Shown in pieces: positions 9,515 through 17,293 of a stretch of DNA of 32,668 bases. Position numbers and translations under genes: made by a program. Origin of the DNA: Dehalococcoidia bacterium (GTDB lineage: Bacteria; Chloroflexota; Dehalococcoidia; UBA2979); NCBI GenBank assembly GCA_009692765.1, contig SHYQ01000007.1, forward strand, positions 1 through 32,668, written 5' to 3'. The notes beneath the pieces are model-generated. The model was given only the letters and a program-made list of their open reading frames with translations, was not told the origin of the DNA and made no database searches. Numbering within the stretch: the first letter of the stretch is position 1; every line of letters begins with the position of its first letter.

Positions 9515-9811
9515 GGGTGACTGTGTGGGACGGCCCACCCCTGCCCCTGCTATCCCCCCGGATGGAGAACAGCGCTTCGCGCGGGGCGCGGGAGGGGTTC
9601 TGATTCTTGTGGGGGCTACGCCCCCACTGGCCTCCGACTGCGAGACGGGCGCGCCGGGCTCGATTCTTCCTCGCACTTGTGTGGGCAGGGCCCCGTTGGG
9701 GGTGCAACCTCCAACGGATTCATCTCCCTTCCCGCGCCCCGCGCGGAGCGCTGTTCTGCTTCGGGGACAGGAATGGGGCAGGGGGATGGGCCGTCCCCCG
9801 CTGTCGCCAAC
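9515..9811. repeat. Composite inverted repeat, family 2 (two ~115-bp arms around a ~65-bp centre)
   Basis: Left arm ~9515-9628 matches reverse complement of ~9693-9811 (shared GGGACGGCCCA, AGAACAGCGCT-CGCGCGGGGCGCGGGA, small ggggg hairpins). Confidence 0.85.
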
Positions 9812-9864
9812 TGTGTGCTCTGCTGTCTCTGTCCAAGTCGCCGCTACCGAATCGAGGGCGTTCG

Positions 9865-11139
9865 ATGCGCTCGCTGGTGACCGATGCATGGCTCCTGGTT
9901 TCGGCGCTGCTCGCCGGGATCGGCTTCACCTCGGGCTCCGTCCCGCTGATCGTGCTGGGCGCGATGATCTTCACCACCGGCGGTGCGGCGCGCCTGTGGT
10001 CGCGCATCTCGCTGGAGCAGGTCATCTACCGCCGCACGCTTTCCGAGCACCGCGTGTTCGTGGGCGAGTCGGTGCTGGCGACGCTGATCTTGGAGAACCG
10101 CAAGACGTTGCCGGTGCCGTGGATGGAGTTGCGGGAGACGCTGCCGCGGGGGATGCCGGCGCTCCGCGTGCGCACCTCGCCGGGATCGGAGGCCGGATCG
10201 CAGGTGCTGGAGCGCGCGACGGCGCTCGGGCGGCAGGACCACCTGGAGTGGCCGATCACGCTGCAGGCCGTCCGTCGCGGCTATTACCGCGTGGGCCCGA
10301 CGCGCCTGAGATCCGGCGACATCTTCGGCTTCTTCGAGCGCGAGGAGGAGACCGGGCGTCCGGTGGACGGCATCGTCGTCTACCCGTTGACCTACCCGTT
10401 GCCCGACCTGGGCCTAGATAGCGCGCGCCCCTTCGGCGAGTACCGCGGCGGCAATCGCATCTACGAGGATCCCAGCCGCGTGATCGGCGTGCGCGAGTAC
10501 CAGTCGGGCGATGCGATGAAGCGCATCGACTGGTACGCGACGGCGCGGATCGGTCGGCTGCAGTCGCGCCTCTACGAGCCGAGCCGCGAGCAGTCCGTGA
10601 TCGTGGCGCTGAATATCCCCACGTTCGAGTTGAGCTGGCAGGGTTCCGATCCGGTGCTCCTAGAGCGGGGCGTCGCCGTCGCTGCCTCGATCGCGCGGTG
10701 GGCGGCGGACGGCGGCCTGGCGCTCGGACTCGTCGCCAACGGATCGTTTGCGGACGCCGATCGCACGATCCGCATCGGTGCGGGGCGCGGCCCGGATCGC
10801 CTGAGCCGCGTGCTCGAGGCGCTCGCGATGATCACCGCGTTCACCACCTCGAACATGGCGGGGGATCTCGAGGATCCGGCGTACCCGCTGCCCGCCGGCG
10901 CGACGGTGGTGGTGGTGGCTGCGGTGATGCCCGAGGATCTCGCCGCGACGCTGCTGCGGCTCCGCGACCGGGGACACTTCGTGGCCGTGGTGCAGACGTC
11001 GGCGGCGATCTGGGACCGATCGCTCGCCCCGATTCCCGTCGTCTCGGTCGCCGCCGCGATGGAGGTGCTGGAAGCCGAACCCGATCGTGCCCCCGTACGC
11101 GAGCCGCTGGTCAGTGAATTGATGGGGGCAGGCGCATGA
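9865..11139 (+). CDS. DUF58 domain-containing protein
   Basis: RPFGEYRGGNRIYEDPSRVIGVREYQSGDAMKRIDWYATAR motif; follows moxR. Confidence 0.9.
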   Translation: MRSLVTDAWLLVSALLAGIGFTSGSVPLIVLGAMIFTTGGAARLWSRISLEQVIYRRTLSEHRVFVGESVLATLILENRKTLPVPWMELRETLPRGMPALRVRTSPGSEAGSQVLERATALGRQDHLEWPITLQAVRRGYYRVGPTRLRSGDIFGFFEREEETGRPVDGIVVYPLTYPLPDLGLDSARPFGEYRGGNRIYEDPSRVIGVREYQSGDAMKRIDWYATARIGRLQSRLYEPSREQSVIVALNIPTFELSWQGSDPVLLERGVAVAASIARWAADGGLALGLVANGSFADADRTIRIGAGRGPDRLSRVLEALAMITAFTTSNMAGDLEDPAYPLPAGATVVVVAAVMPEDLAATLLRLRDRGHFVAVVQTSAAIWDRSLAPIPVVSVAAAMEVLEAEPDRAPVREPLVSELMGAGA

Positions 11140-12839
11140 ACGCCCGCACCGACTGGAAGCAGACGAGCGTTGACGCGCTGTTCCTGGCGGCGGAAGCGGT
11201 CGCCTGGTACATCATGCTGCATGTCGGGGCGACGGGGCTGGAGCAGGCGTACCTGTCGCAGCTCGAAGATCGCATCCGCCTGGCGACTACGGCCGCCGAC
11301 ATCACCGACACGAGCCGCGCGGCCGACGCGCTCAACCTGATCTCGCGCGTCACGCTGGTGGAGCACGGGCCCAGCATCCTGGTCGTACTCGCTACGGCGT
11401 TCGGCGGCTTCTATGTGATGCGGGTGCTGCTGCGCGCGCGGTTCGAGGGCGTGCTCGGCGCGGTCGTGCTGATCGCCTCGTCGATCCTCGCGCTCAACGT
11501 GCTGCTGCACGTTGCACTGACGGGCGACCTGCGCGTGTGGGACGCCACCAGCCTCGCCGTGTTCTTCACCGATTCCGACGGTTTCGCGGGGCGCACGAAC
11601 ATCGAGGTCTTCTTGCGCCGTCCCGACCTCGATCGCGTGCACGGCTCCACGATCTCCTTCCTGCTCGTGTTCATGACCGTGATGTGGGTGCGGTTCATCC
11701 TCGCCGCGCGCTTACGTGTCACCTTCGAGCGCGTGCTGCGGTCGTTTACCGCGGGGTTCGTCTTCACGATCCTGGGCCTGACATTCGCGGCGATGGAGGG
11801 CATCCATCGCGCGCAGATGTTCGCCGTGCCGCAGTTCATCCTCGGCATCCTCGCGCTCGCCGTGGCGAACAACGCACGCGCCGCCGCACCGATCGATGGT
11901 GTGCGGCGCACCGGGCCGTGGGTGGTGGCGGTCGGCGGCACCGTCGCGCTGCTGGTGGGCGTGGCGCTGATGCTGGGAACGCTCGCGTTCCTCAACGTCG
12001 GCGCGCTGCTGAGCGCGATCGGCGAGATCGCGTGGATGGTGATCGCCTTCCTGCTGATCATCATCATCACGCCCATCTACTGGATCGTGGAACGCATCGT
12101 TCGCCTGCTGCTGCCGAACGGCCTCGTCGGCCTGCCCCCATTGCCGAACCTGCAGCTCGGTCCGCCCGAGCCGGGCGACGGCGCGCGGCAGGCCGCCGGG
12201 TGGGGCGTCCCGCTGTGGGCGCAGAGCGGCCTGAAGTTCCTCGCCGTCTGCGTCATCCTCTATCTCATCTACCGGCTCGCCCTCCTCATCATGCGCCGCC
12301 GGCGGATGATGACGCGTGGCGTCGACGAGGTACGCGGGCAGGCATCGAGCATCGTCGGGCTGGGTGCGCTGTTGCGCGGTCTGCTGCCGGGCGCGCGCCG
12401 GCCCTCGGACGACGATTGGATCCGTCGCCAGCCGATCTACCGTCTCTATGCGCGCGCCGCCGCCGCGGCCGAGGCGCGTGGCTTCCGTTACATGCCCGGC
12501 GAGACGCCGCTTGAGTTCACCGCGCGCGCCGATCGCGCGATCGGCGCGCCGGCGTACCCGCCGATCGGCCTCGCGTTCGATCGCGCGCGCTACGGGCGGC
12601 ACCTCCCGGAGGATGGCCAGGTGCGCTCGTTGGAGGCTTTGCTGGGCGTGTGGGAGGCAGCGACCCCGCCGACCGAGGAGTTGCGTCACCGGCTGGCGGG
12701 GGCGGCCCCGCTCAGCGCCACGCAGGAGTTCCTGCTCACCGTTGCCGCTCGCCGCCACATCATCGCGGCGAGCCGCCCGCGCGCCCGCGGAGCGCCGGAC
12801 CCGGATCAGCCCCAGCGGCCGCCGGAGCCGATGATCTAG
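11136..12839 (+). CDS. Multi-pass membrane protein with C-terminal DUF4129-like domain
   Basis: ATGA overlap with DUF58 gene; several TM segments; C-terminal RGFRYMPGETPLEFTARA. Confidence 0.8.
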   Translation: MNARTDWKQTSVDALFLAAEAVAWYIMLHVGATGLEQAYLSQLEDRIRLATTAADITDTSRAADALNLISRVTLVEHGPSILVVLATAFGGFYVMRVLLRARFEGVLGAVVLIASSILALNVLLHVALTGDLRVWDATSLAVFFTDSDGFAGRTNIEVFLRRPDLDRVHGSTISFLLVFMTVMWVRFILAARLRVTFERVLRSFTAGFVFTILGLTFAAMEGIHRAQMFAVPQFILGILALAVANNARAAAPIDGVRRTGPWVVAVGGTVALLVGVALMLGTLAFLNVGALLSAIGEIAWMVIAFLLIIIITPIYWIVERIVRLLLPNGLVGLPPLPNLQLGPPEPGDGARQAAGWGVPLWAQSGLKFLAVCVILYLIYRLALLIMRRRRMMTRGVDEVRGQASSIVGLGALLRGLLPGARRPSDDDWIRRQPIYRLYARAAAAAEARGFRYMPGETPLEFTARADRAIGAPAYPPIGLAFDRARYGRHLPEDGQVRSLEALLGVWEAATPPTEELRHRLAGAAPLSATQEFLLTVAARRHIIAASRPRARGAPDPDQPQRPPEPMI

Positions 12840-12934
12840 GTGCACTGAGTTGGACATTGGCTACACGGAGCCCTACGTCCCGGCACGATAAACGAGCGTC
12901 GGTGCTAGAGTCCGGCACGTGAAGGAGGCCGAGT

Positions 12935-13090
12935 ATGGCGTTCAGAAAGACCAGCAGAAGGATCGCGGCTGCGCAGAGAGCAGCCACGCGCTTCGATTAC
13001 TGGTTCCAACTTATGACCGACAAAGGGCCGGGTGCTGAATTGACCGCCAAGGAGCAAGCCCGGGGAGATCACTTGCTCGCGAAGTGGTAA
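12935..13090 (+). CDS. Hypothetical 51-aa small protein
   Basis: MAFRKTSRRIAAAQRAATRFDYWFQLMTDKGPGAELTAKEQARGDHLLAKW; AAGGAGG Shine-Dalgarno at suitable spacing; below the ORF-track length cutoff. Confidence 0.55.
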   Translation: MAFRKTSRRIAAAQRAATRFDYWFQLMTDKGPGAELTAKEQARGDHLLAKW

Positions 13091-13136
13091 GAGGCCGTGC
13101 AAGCAATACTTCCGCTGGACTAGGCTCCCGCAGCTT

Positions 13137-13196
13137 TGCCCGTCCCTACGCGCAGGGAAGGGGCAGGGGGATGGGCCGCCCCCGGCCGTCACCAAC
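13137..13196. repeat. Palindromic interspersed repeat, family 2, truncated copy C
   Basis: cgcagggaaggggcagggggatgggccgcccccggccgtcacc matches 14122..14163 and the 9693..9811 arm. Confidence 0.8.
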
Positions 13197-13213
13197 CTCC
13201 GCGCTCAGTACAT

Positions 13214-13999
13214 CTAGGCTCCGCCGTCGCGCGCGAGCGGCCGCAGCACCGGGCGGCCGCCCTCGATGCGCAGGCTCGCGACGATGTCGTACGCGTCCGC
13301 CTGCGCGCAGCGATCGACATCCGCGCCGAAGCCGAGCGCCGTGATGCGCGCCCCGTGCTCTGTGCCGCGGAGGGCCGCGCCCAGGTCATCGCGCGCCGCC
13401 TCGTAGCGTTCGAGCGCAAACAGCGCCTCGTCGCCCGCCCGCGCCCCCGCACGCACCAGGCGTTCGACGAGCAGCCCGGCCGCCAGCGTGTCGTCCTCCC
13501 CCGGCGCGCGCCCGCCGGTCGCGGGGACCAGCCCCGAGCACACCACCAGCACATCGCGCCCGGCCTCGATTGCGACGCGGACGGCAGCGGCGGCGTTGAG
13601 CGGCGCGGCGGGCAGCACCAGCGGCGCCGCGGCGCACGCGAGGAGCGCCGGGGTGCCGTTGGTCGTCGCCAGCACGGCCTCGGTGGGGAGCGCCATGCGC
13701 AGGGCGATGCGCTCGAACTCCAGCGGCGAGTTGCCGTAGTCGAAGCCGGCGGGCGGCAGCGCGTTCACCTCGCCGCACAACATGGCGCGCATCACGCCGC
13801 CGCGGCGATCACCGGGTGCGACGTCGAGCGCGGCGTGGATCGCGCGCCCCTCCTCGATGCTCCCGGCGAGCCACGCCGCTCGCAGGCCGCGTCCGAACAG
13901 CACCGCCATCACGGAGGTGGCGCGCAGCACGTCCACCACCAGGCAGGTGGCGTCCAGCGGCGGACGGGCGGGCGGGACGAGGGCGACATTGACACGCAT
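13214..13999 (-). CDS. comB: 2-phosphosulfolactate phosphatase (ComB)
   Basis: CLVVDVLRATSVMAVLF, GEVNALPPAGFDYGNSPLEF, ATTNGTPAL typical of ComB. Confidence 0.9.
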   Translation of the reverse strand: MRVNVALVPPARPPLDATCLVVDVLRATSVMAVLFGRGLRAAWLAGSIEEGRAIHAALDVAPGDRRGGVMRAMLCGEVNALPPAGFDYGNSPLEFERIALRMALPTEAVLATTNGTPALLACAAAPLVLPAAPLNAAAAVRVAIEAGRDVLVVCSGLVPATGGRAPGEDDTLAAGLLVERLVRAGARAGDEALFALERYEAARDDLGAALRGTEHGARITALGFGADVDRCAQADAYDIVASLRIEGGRPVLRPLARDGGA

Positions 14000-14082
14000 C
14001 GTGCGAGTCTAGCGGTACTGAGCATGGACACTGGTGACGCATCAGGCGCCTGTGCGCCTCGCGCCTGAATCGGCTGGGCGGA

Positions 14083-14163
14083 GTTGGGGGTGTCACCCCC
14101 GACTGATTCATCCCCCTTCCCGCGCAGGGAAGGGGGCAGGGGATGGGCCGTCCTCCGCTGTCA
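14083..14163. repeat. Palindromic interspersed repeat, family 2, copy D
   Basis: gttgggggtgtcacccccgactgattcatcccccttcccgcgcagggaagggggcaggggatgggccgtcctccgctgtca; contains a perfect 10-bp stem CCCCCTTCCC/GGGAAGGGGG (14112-14136). Confidence 0.85.
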
Positions 14164-14235
14164 TGTGCTTGCGGGCGGTCACGCCGGAGACGTAGCCTTG
14201 GGGCGCGTTCGGCGGGGCGCGCACGGAGGCTGCGC

Positions 14236-15963
14236 ATGCGTGCCACGGTCGGGATCTTCGATTCCGGCGTCGGGGGACTCTCCGTCGCGGAGGCCCTGCA
14301 CCGGCTCGCCCCCTCCCTGCCGATCCACTACCTCGCGGACACCGCCTTCTTCCCCTACGGCGAGCGCTCCGCCGCCGAGATCCAGGAACGCTCGGTCGCG
14401 ATGGTGCGCCGCCTGATCGACGAAGGCGCGAACGTCGTCGTCGTCGCCTGCAACACCGCCAGTTCCGCCGCGCTCGAGCGGCTGCGCGCGGAGTTCAGCG
14501 TCCCGATCGTGGGGATGGAGCCGCCGGTCAAGCCTGCTGTCGAGCGCAGTCGCAGCGGGCGCGTGCTCGTGCTCGCCACCACCGGTACGGTGAGCGGCCA
14601 GCGCCTCGCGCGCCTGACCGAGCGGCACAGCGGGGACGCCGACGTGGTGACGATCCCAATGCCCGGCCTCGCGGACGTGGTGGAGGCCGGCGAGATCGAT
14701 GGGAAACGCGTCGAGCAGATGCTGCGGCTGGCGTTGGCGGAGCCCGTGGCGCAGGGCGTCGACCAGGTCGCCCTCGGCTGCACGCACTACGCCTTCCTGC
14801 GGCCGTTGCTGCGCCGCATCCTGCCCGCGCACGTAGAACTGGTGGACGCCGGCGAGCCGGTGGCGCGGCGCACGCTGCACTTGATCGCCGAGGCGGGCCT
14901 CGATGTGGGTGGGGACGTGGGCGCGGGATCGCCCGAGGTCCCCGATGTCCCCGAGGAGGAGGTGCTCTGCTACGCTACCGGCGACTTCGCCGCGTTCGAG
15001 AGCACGGTGGAACGGCTGCGCGCCGCCGGCGCCGCACTCCCTCCGATCCGCATCTTCCGACCCGTGGCGCGCCGTTCCGGCGTTTCGAAGGATTCGCCGT
15101 ATTCAGCCGGGGGGAGAGACTCCATGACCGCCGCCGTCCGCGCCAGTTTCAACGCGCGTCTTCAGGCAGCCGCCCAGCAGAACCACTCGTTGCTCTGCGT
15201 CGGGCTCGACCCCGACCCGCAGCGCATCCCCGCGGGCGTGAGCACGCGCGAGTTCCTGATGAGGATCGTGGAGGCGACCGCGGACATCGCGGCCTGCTAC
15301 AAGCCCAACCTGGGCTTCTTCGAGCCCGACCTCGGCGCGGGCATCGAACTGGTGCGCGACCTGATCGAGGCGATCCACGCGCGCGGCATCCCGGTGCTGC
15401 TGGACGCGAAGCGCGGCGACCTAGGCAACACGGCGATCGGCTACGCGCGCGCGATCTACGAGGCGCTGGACGCGGACGCGACGACCGTCAACCCGTACAT
15501 GGGCCTCGACTCGCTGGAGCCGTTCCTCGCGTACGAGGATCGCACGGCGTTCATCCTCTGCCGCACCTCGAACCCCGGCGCGCGCGATCTGCAGGACCTG
15601 CGCGTGGGCGAGCGGCAGGAGCCGCTGTACATGCACGTCGCGCGGCTGGCGAACGCGTGGAACACGAAGCGCAACGTCGGCCTCGTCGTCGGCGCGACCT
15701 ACCCGCAGGAGGCGCAGGAGATCCGCGCGATCTGCCCGGAGCTGCCGATCCTGATGCCGGGCGTGGGCGCGCAGGCGGGCGACCTGGAGGCCGCAGTGCG
15801 CGCCGGCATCGACGCCACGCGCGCCGGGCTGATCGTGAACGCCTCGCGCGGCGTGCTCTACGCGCCGCCGGTGGCCTCTGCGGATCGCCCGCACTGGGCG
15901 GAGGGCGCGCGCGTCGCCGCGATCGAGTTGCGCGACGCGATCAACGCGGTGCGGGGCGCATAG
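14236..15963 (+). CDS. Glutamate racemase (MurI) in one ORF with orotidine-5'-phosphate decarboxylase (PyrF, type 2)
   Basis: MurI motifs (GIFDSGVGGLSV, ADTAFFPYG, VACNTASSAAL, LGCTHY) then PyrF motifs (CVGLDPDPQRIP, LDAKRGDLGNTA, ATTVNPYMGLDSLEPF, LMPGVGAQAGDL) with no intervening stop; possible internal PyrF start at ATG 15124 with upstream GGGGAGAGA. Confidence 0.88.
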   Translation: MRATVGIFDSGVGGLSVAEALHRLAPSLPIHYLADTAFFPYGERSAAEIQERSVAMVRRLIDEGANVVVVACNTASSAALERLRAEFSVPIVGMEPPVKPAVERSRSGRVLVLATTGTVSGQRLARLTERHSGDADVVTIPMPGLADVVEAGEIDGKRVEQMLRLALAEPVAQGVDQVALGCTHYAFLRPLLRRILPAHVELVDAGEPVARRTLHLIAEAGLDVGGDVGAGSPEVPDVPEEEVLCYATGDFAAFESTVERLRAAGAALPPIRIFRPVARRSGVSKDSPYSAGGRDSMTAAVRASFNARLQAAAQQNHSLLCVGLDPDPQRIPAGVSTREFLMRIVEATADIAACYKPNLGFFEPDLGAGIELVRDLIEAIHARGIPVLLDAKRGDLGNTAIGYARAIYEALDADATTVNPYMGLDSLEPFLAYEDRTAFILCRTSNPGARDLQDLRVGERQEPLYMHVARLANAWNTKRNVGLVVGATYPQEAQEIRAICPELPILMPGVGAQAGDLEAAVRAGIDATRAGLIVNASRGVLYAPPVASADRPHWAEGARVAAIELRDAINAVRGA

Positions 15964-16001
15964 GGGCGCCGACGTGCGGTTCGCGCGGGATCGAGGTCGC
16001 G

Positions 16002-16250
16002 ATGCTGCCGATGACCGACGTGCGCATGGCGGACGTGATCCGGATGCAGCGGCCGCACCCCTGTGGCGGCACCGACTGGGTGGTGGTGCGCGTGGGCGCA
16101 GACATCGGGCTGCGCTGCCTGGTGTGCGATCACCGCGTGCTGATGGAACGTGCCGTACTGCGCAGACGTGCGAAGGCGTACGTTTCGCGCGGGCCGGAGC
16201 TCGATCCCGAGATCGAGCGAGCGCTGTACGGTGACGCGCCAGCCCCCTGA
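16002..16250 (+). CDS. DUF951 family small zinc-ribbon-like protein
   Basis: VRMADVIRMQRPHPCGGTDWVVVRVGADIGLRCLVCDHRVLMERAVLRRRAKAYV. Confidence 0.85.
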   Translation: MLPMTDVRMADVIRMQRPHPCGGTDWVVVRVGADIGLRCLVCDHRVLMERAVLRRRAKAYVSRGPELDPEIERALYGDAPAP

Positions 16251-16390
16251 GCGGGCGAGGGAGACGGAACACGAGGGGCGGGGACGCGTTGCATCCGCTG
16301 GTCCCCGTTTCTACACTTATCATGCATCGGACACTCAGCGTCTGGTGCAGCACCTAGCGTCGCAGCGGCGCGAGGCACCGGGGGACACCC

Positions 16391-16933
16391 GTGCGCGAAC
16401 TCATCATCGACTCCATCCGCGTGGGACTGCGTCACTACCGGCGCGTCGTCGTGCTGCGTGAGAAGGAGGCCGACCGCTACCTGACCATCTGGATCGGCGC
16501 GGACGTCGCGGACGCCATCGCCTTCCGGTTGCAGGAGGTCACGGCGGCGCGCCCGCAGACGCATGACCTGATGCTGAAGCTGCTGGAGGAGTTCGGCAGC
16601 GCCGTGGAGTCGGTCACCGTGAACGATCTGCGCGAGGATACCTTCTACGCGAACATCCACATCCGCCGCGGCGAGGACGTGATCGACATCGACTCGCGCC
16701 CCTCGGACGCGATCGCGATCGCGGTGCGCGCGGGCGTGCCGATCTACGTGGCGGACGAGGTGATGGATCGCGCCGGCATCGTCCTCGACGCGGACGGAGA
16801 GCCGATCGAAGGGGCGGGTGAGGGCGAGAAACGCCCCGCGCCGCCGAGCGCCGAGGAGCTCGAAAACCTGTCCGCGTTCCGCGATTTCGTCTCCGGGTTG
16901 GACCTCGACGACCTGGGCGAGAGCCGCCCGTAA
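16391..16933 (+). CDS. Bifunctional nuclease (BFN/DUF151) family protein
   Basis: LTIWIGADVADAIAFRLQ, DSRPSDAIAIAVRAGVPIYVADEVMD; GTG start. Confidence 0.9.
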   Translation: MRELIIDSIRVGLRHYRRVVVLREKEADRYLTIWIGADVADAIAFRLQEVTAARPQTHDLMLKLLEEFGSAVESVTVNDLREDTFYANIHIRRGEDVIDIDSRPSDAIAIAVRAGVPIYVADEVMDRAGIVLDADGEPIEGAGEGEKRPAPPSAEELENLSAFRDFVSGLDLDDLGESRP

Positions 16934-16983
16934 TCGCGCTCGATGGCGCCCGCGGCAGGGGTACGCCGCCGGTGGCTGGTAAT

Positions 16984-17001
16984 TTGTGCAAATGGCCACA
17001 A
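16984..17001. promoter_or_regulatory. Candidate Rex operator upstream of the ATP synthase operon
   Basis: TTGTG-CAAATGGC-CACAA, an 18-bp inverted repeat with the TTGTG-N8-CACAA geometry of Rex operators; rex is at 27369..28016. Confidence 0.55.
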
Positions 17002-17006
17002 GTCAG

Positions 17007-17035
17007 TTGATCCACCGATCCGGGGATGGTAGGGT
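17007..17035 (+). promoter_or_regulatory. Candidate sigma-70-type promoter for the atp operon
   Basis: TTGATC - 17 nt - TAGGGT, upstream of the GTG at 17072. Confidence 0.3.
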
Positions 17036-17071
17036 TCCCCCGGCCCTGCTCGCAGAAGGTGTGGGCGGATC

Positions 17072-17293
17072 GTGTTGAACTCTCCGGCGTTCGCCCTGGT
17101 GGGCGTCGGGTTCTCGCTCGGGGTGTGGATCGGCGGCGGCGCTTACCTCGGGCACTGGCTCGATGGAAAGTTCGGTACCGCGCCGGTGCTCACGCTGGTG
17201 TTGTTGCTCCTGGGACTGGCGATCGGCCTGTACGACGCCTATCGGAGGCTGAAAGCACTCGTGGCATCGAACGACAAGAACGGCAACCGATGA
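17072..17293 (+). CDS. AtpZ/AtpI-like small membrane protein
   Basis: Two TM segments, GVGFSLGVWIGGGAYLGHWLDGKFGTAPVLTLVLLLLGLAIGLYDAYRRLK; first gene of atp operon; ATGA overlap with atpB. Confidence 0.8.
   Translation: MLNSPAFALVGVGFSLGVWIGGGAYLGHWLDGKFGTAPVLTLVLLLLGLAIGLYDAYRRLKALVASNDKNGNR

Noticed and set aside
7253-9520. 755-aa + strand ORF across cinA/moxR
   Set aside because: Overlaps cinA antisense and moxR in the wrong frame; low-complexity Arg/Ala/His-rich.
9495-9864. ORFs within the composite repeat (e.g. 9677..9880, 9616..9810)
   Set aside because: Spurious translations of inverted repeat DNA.
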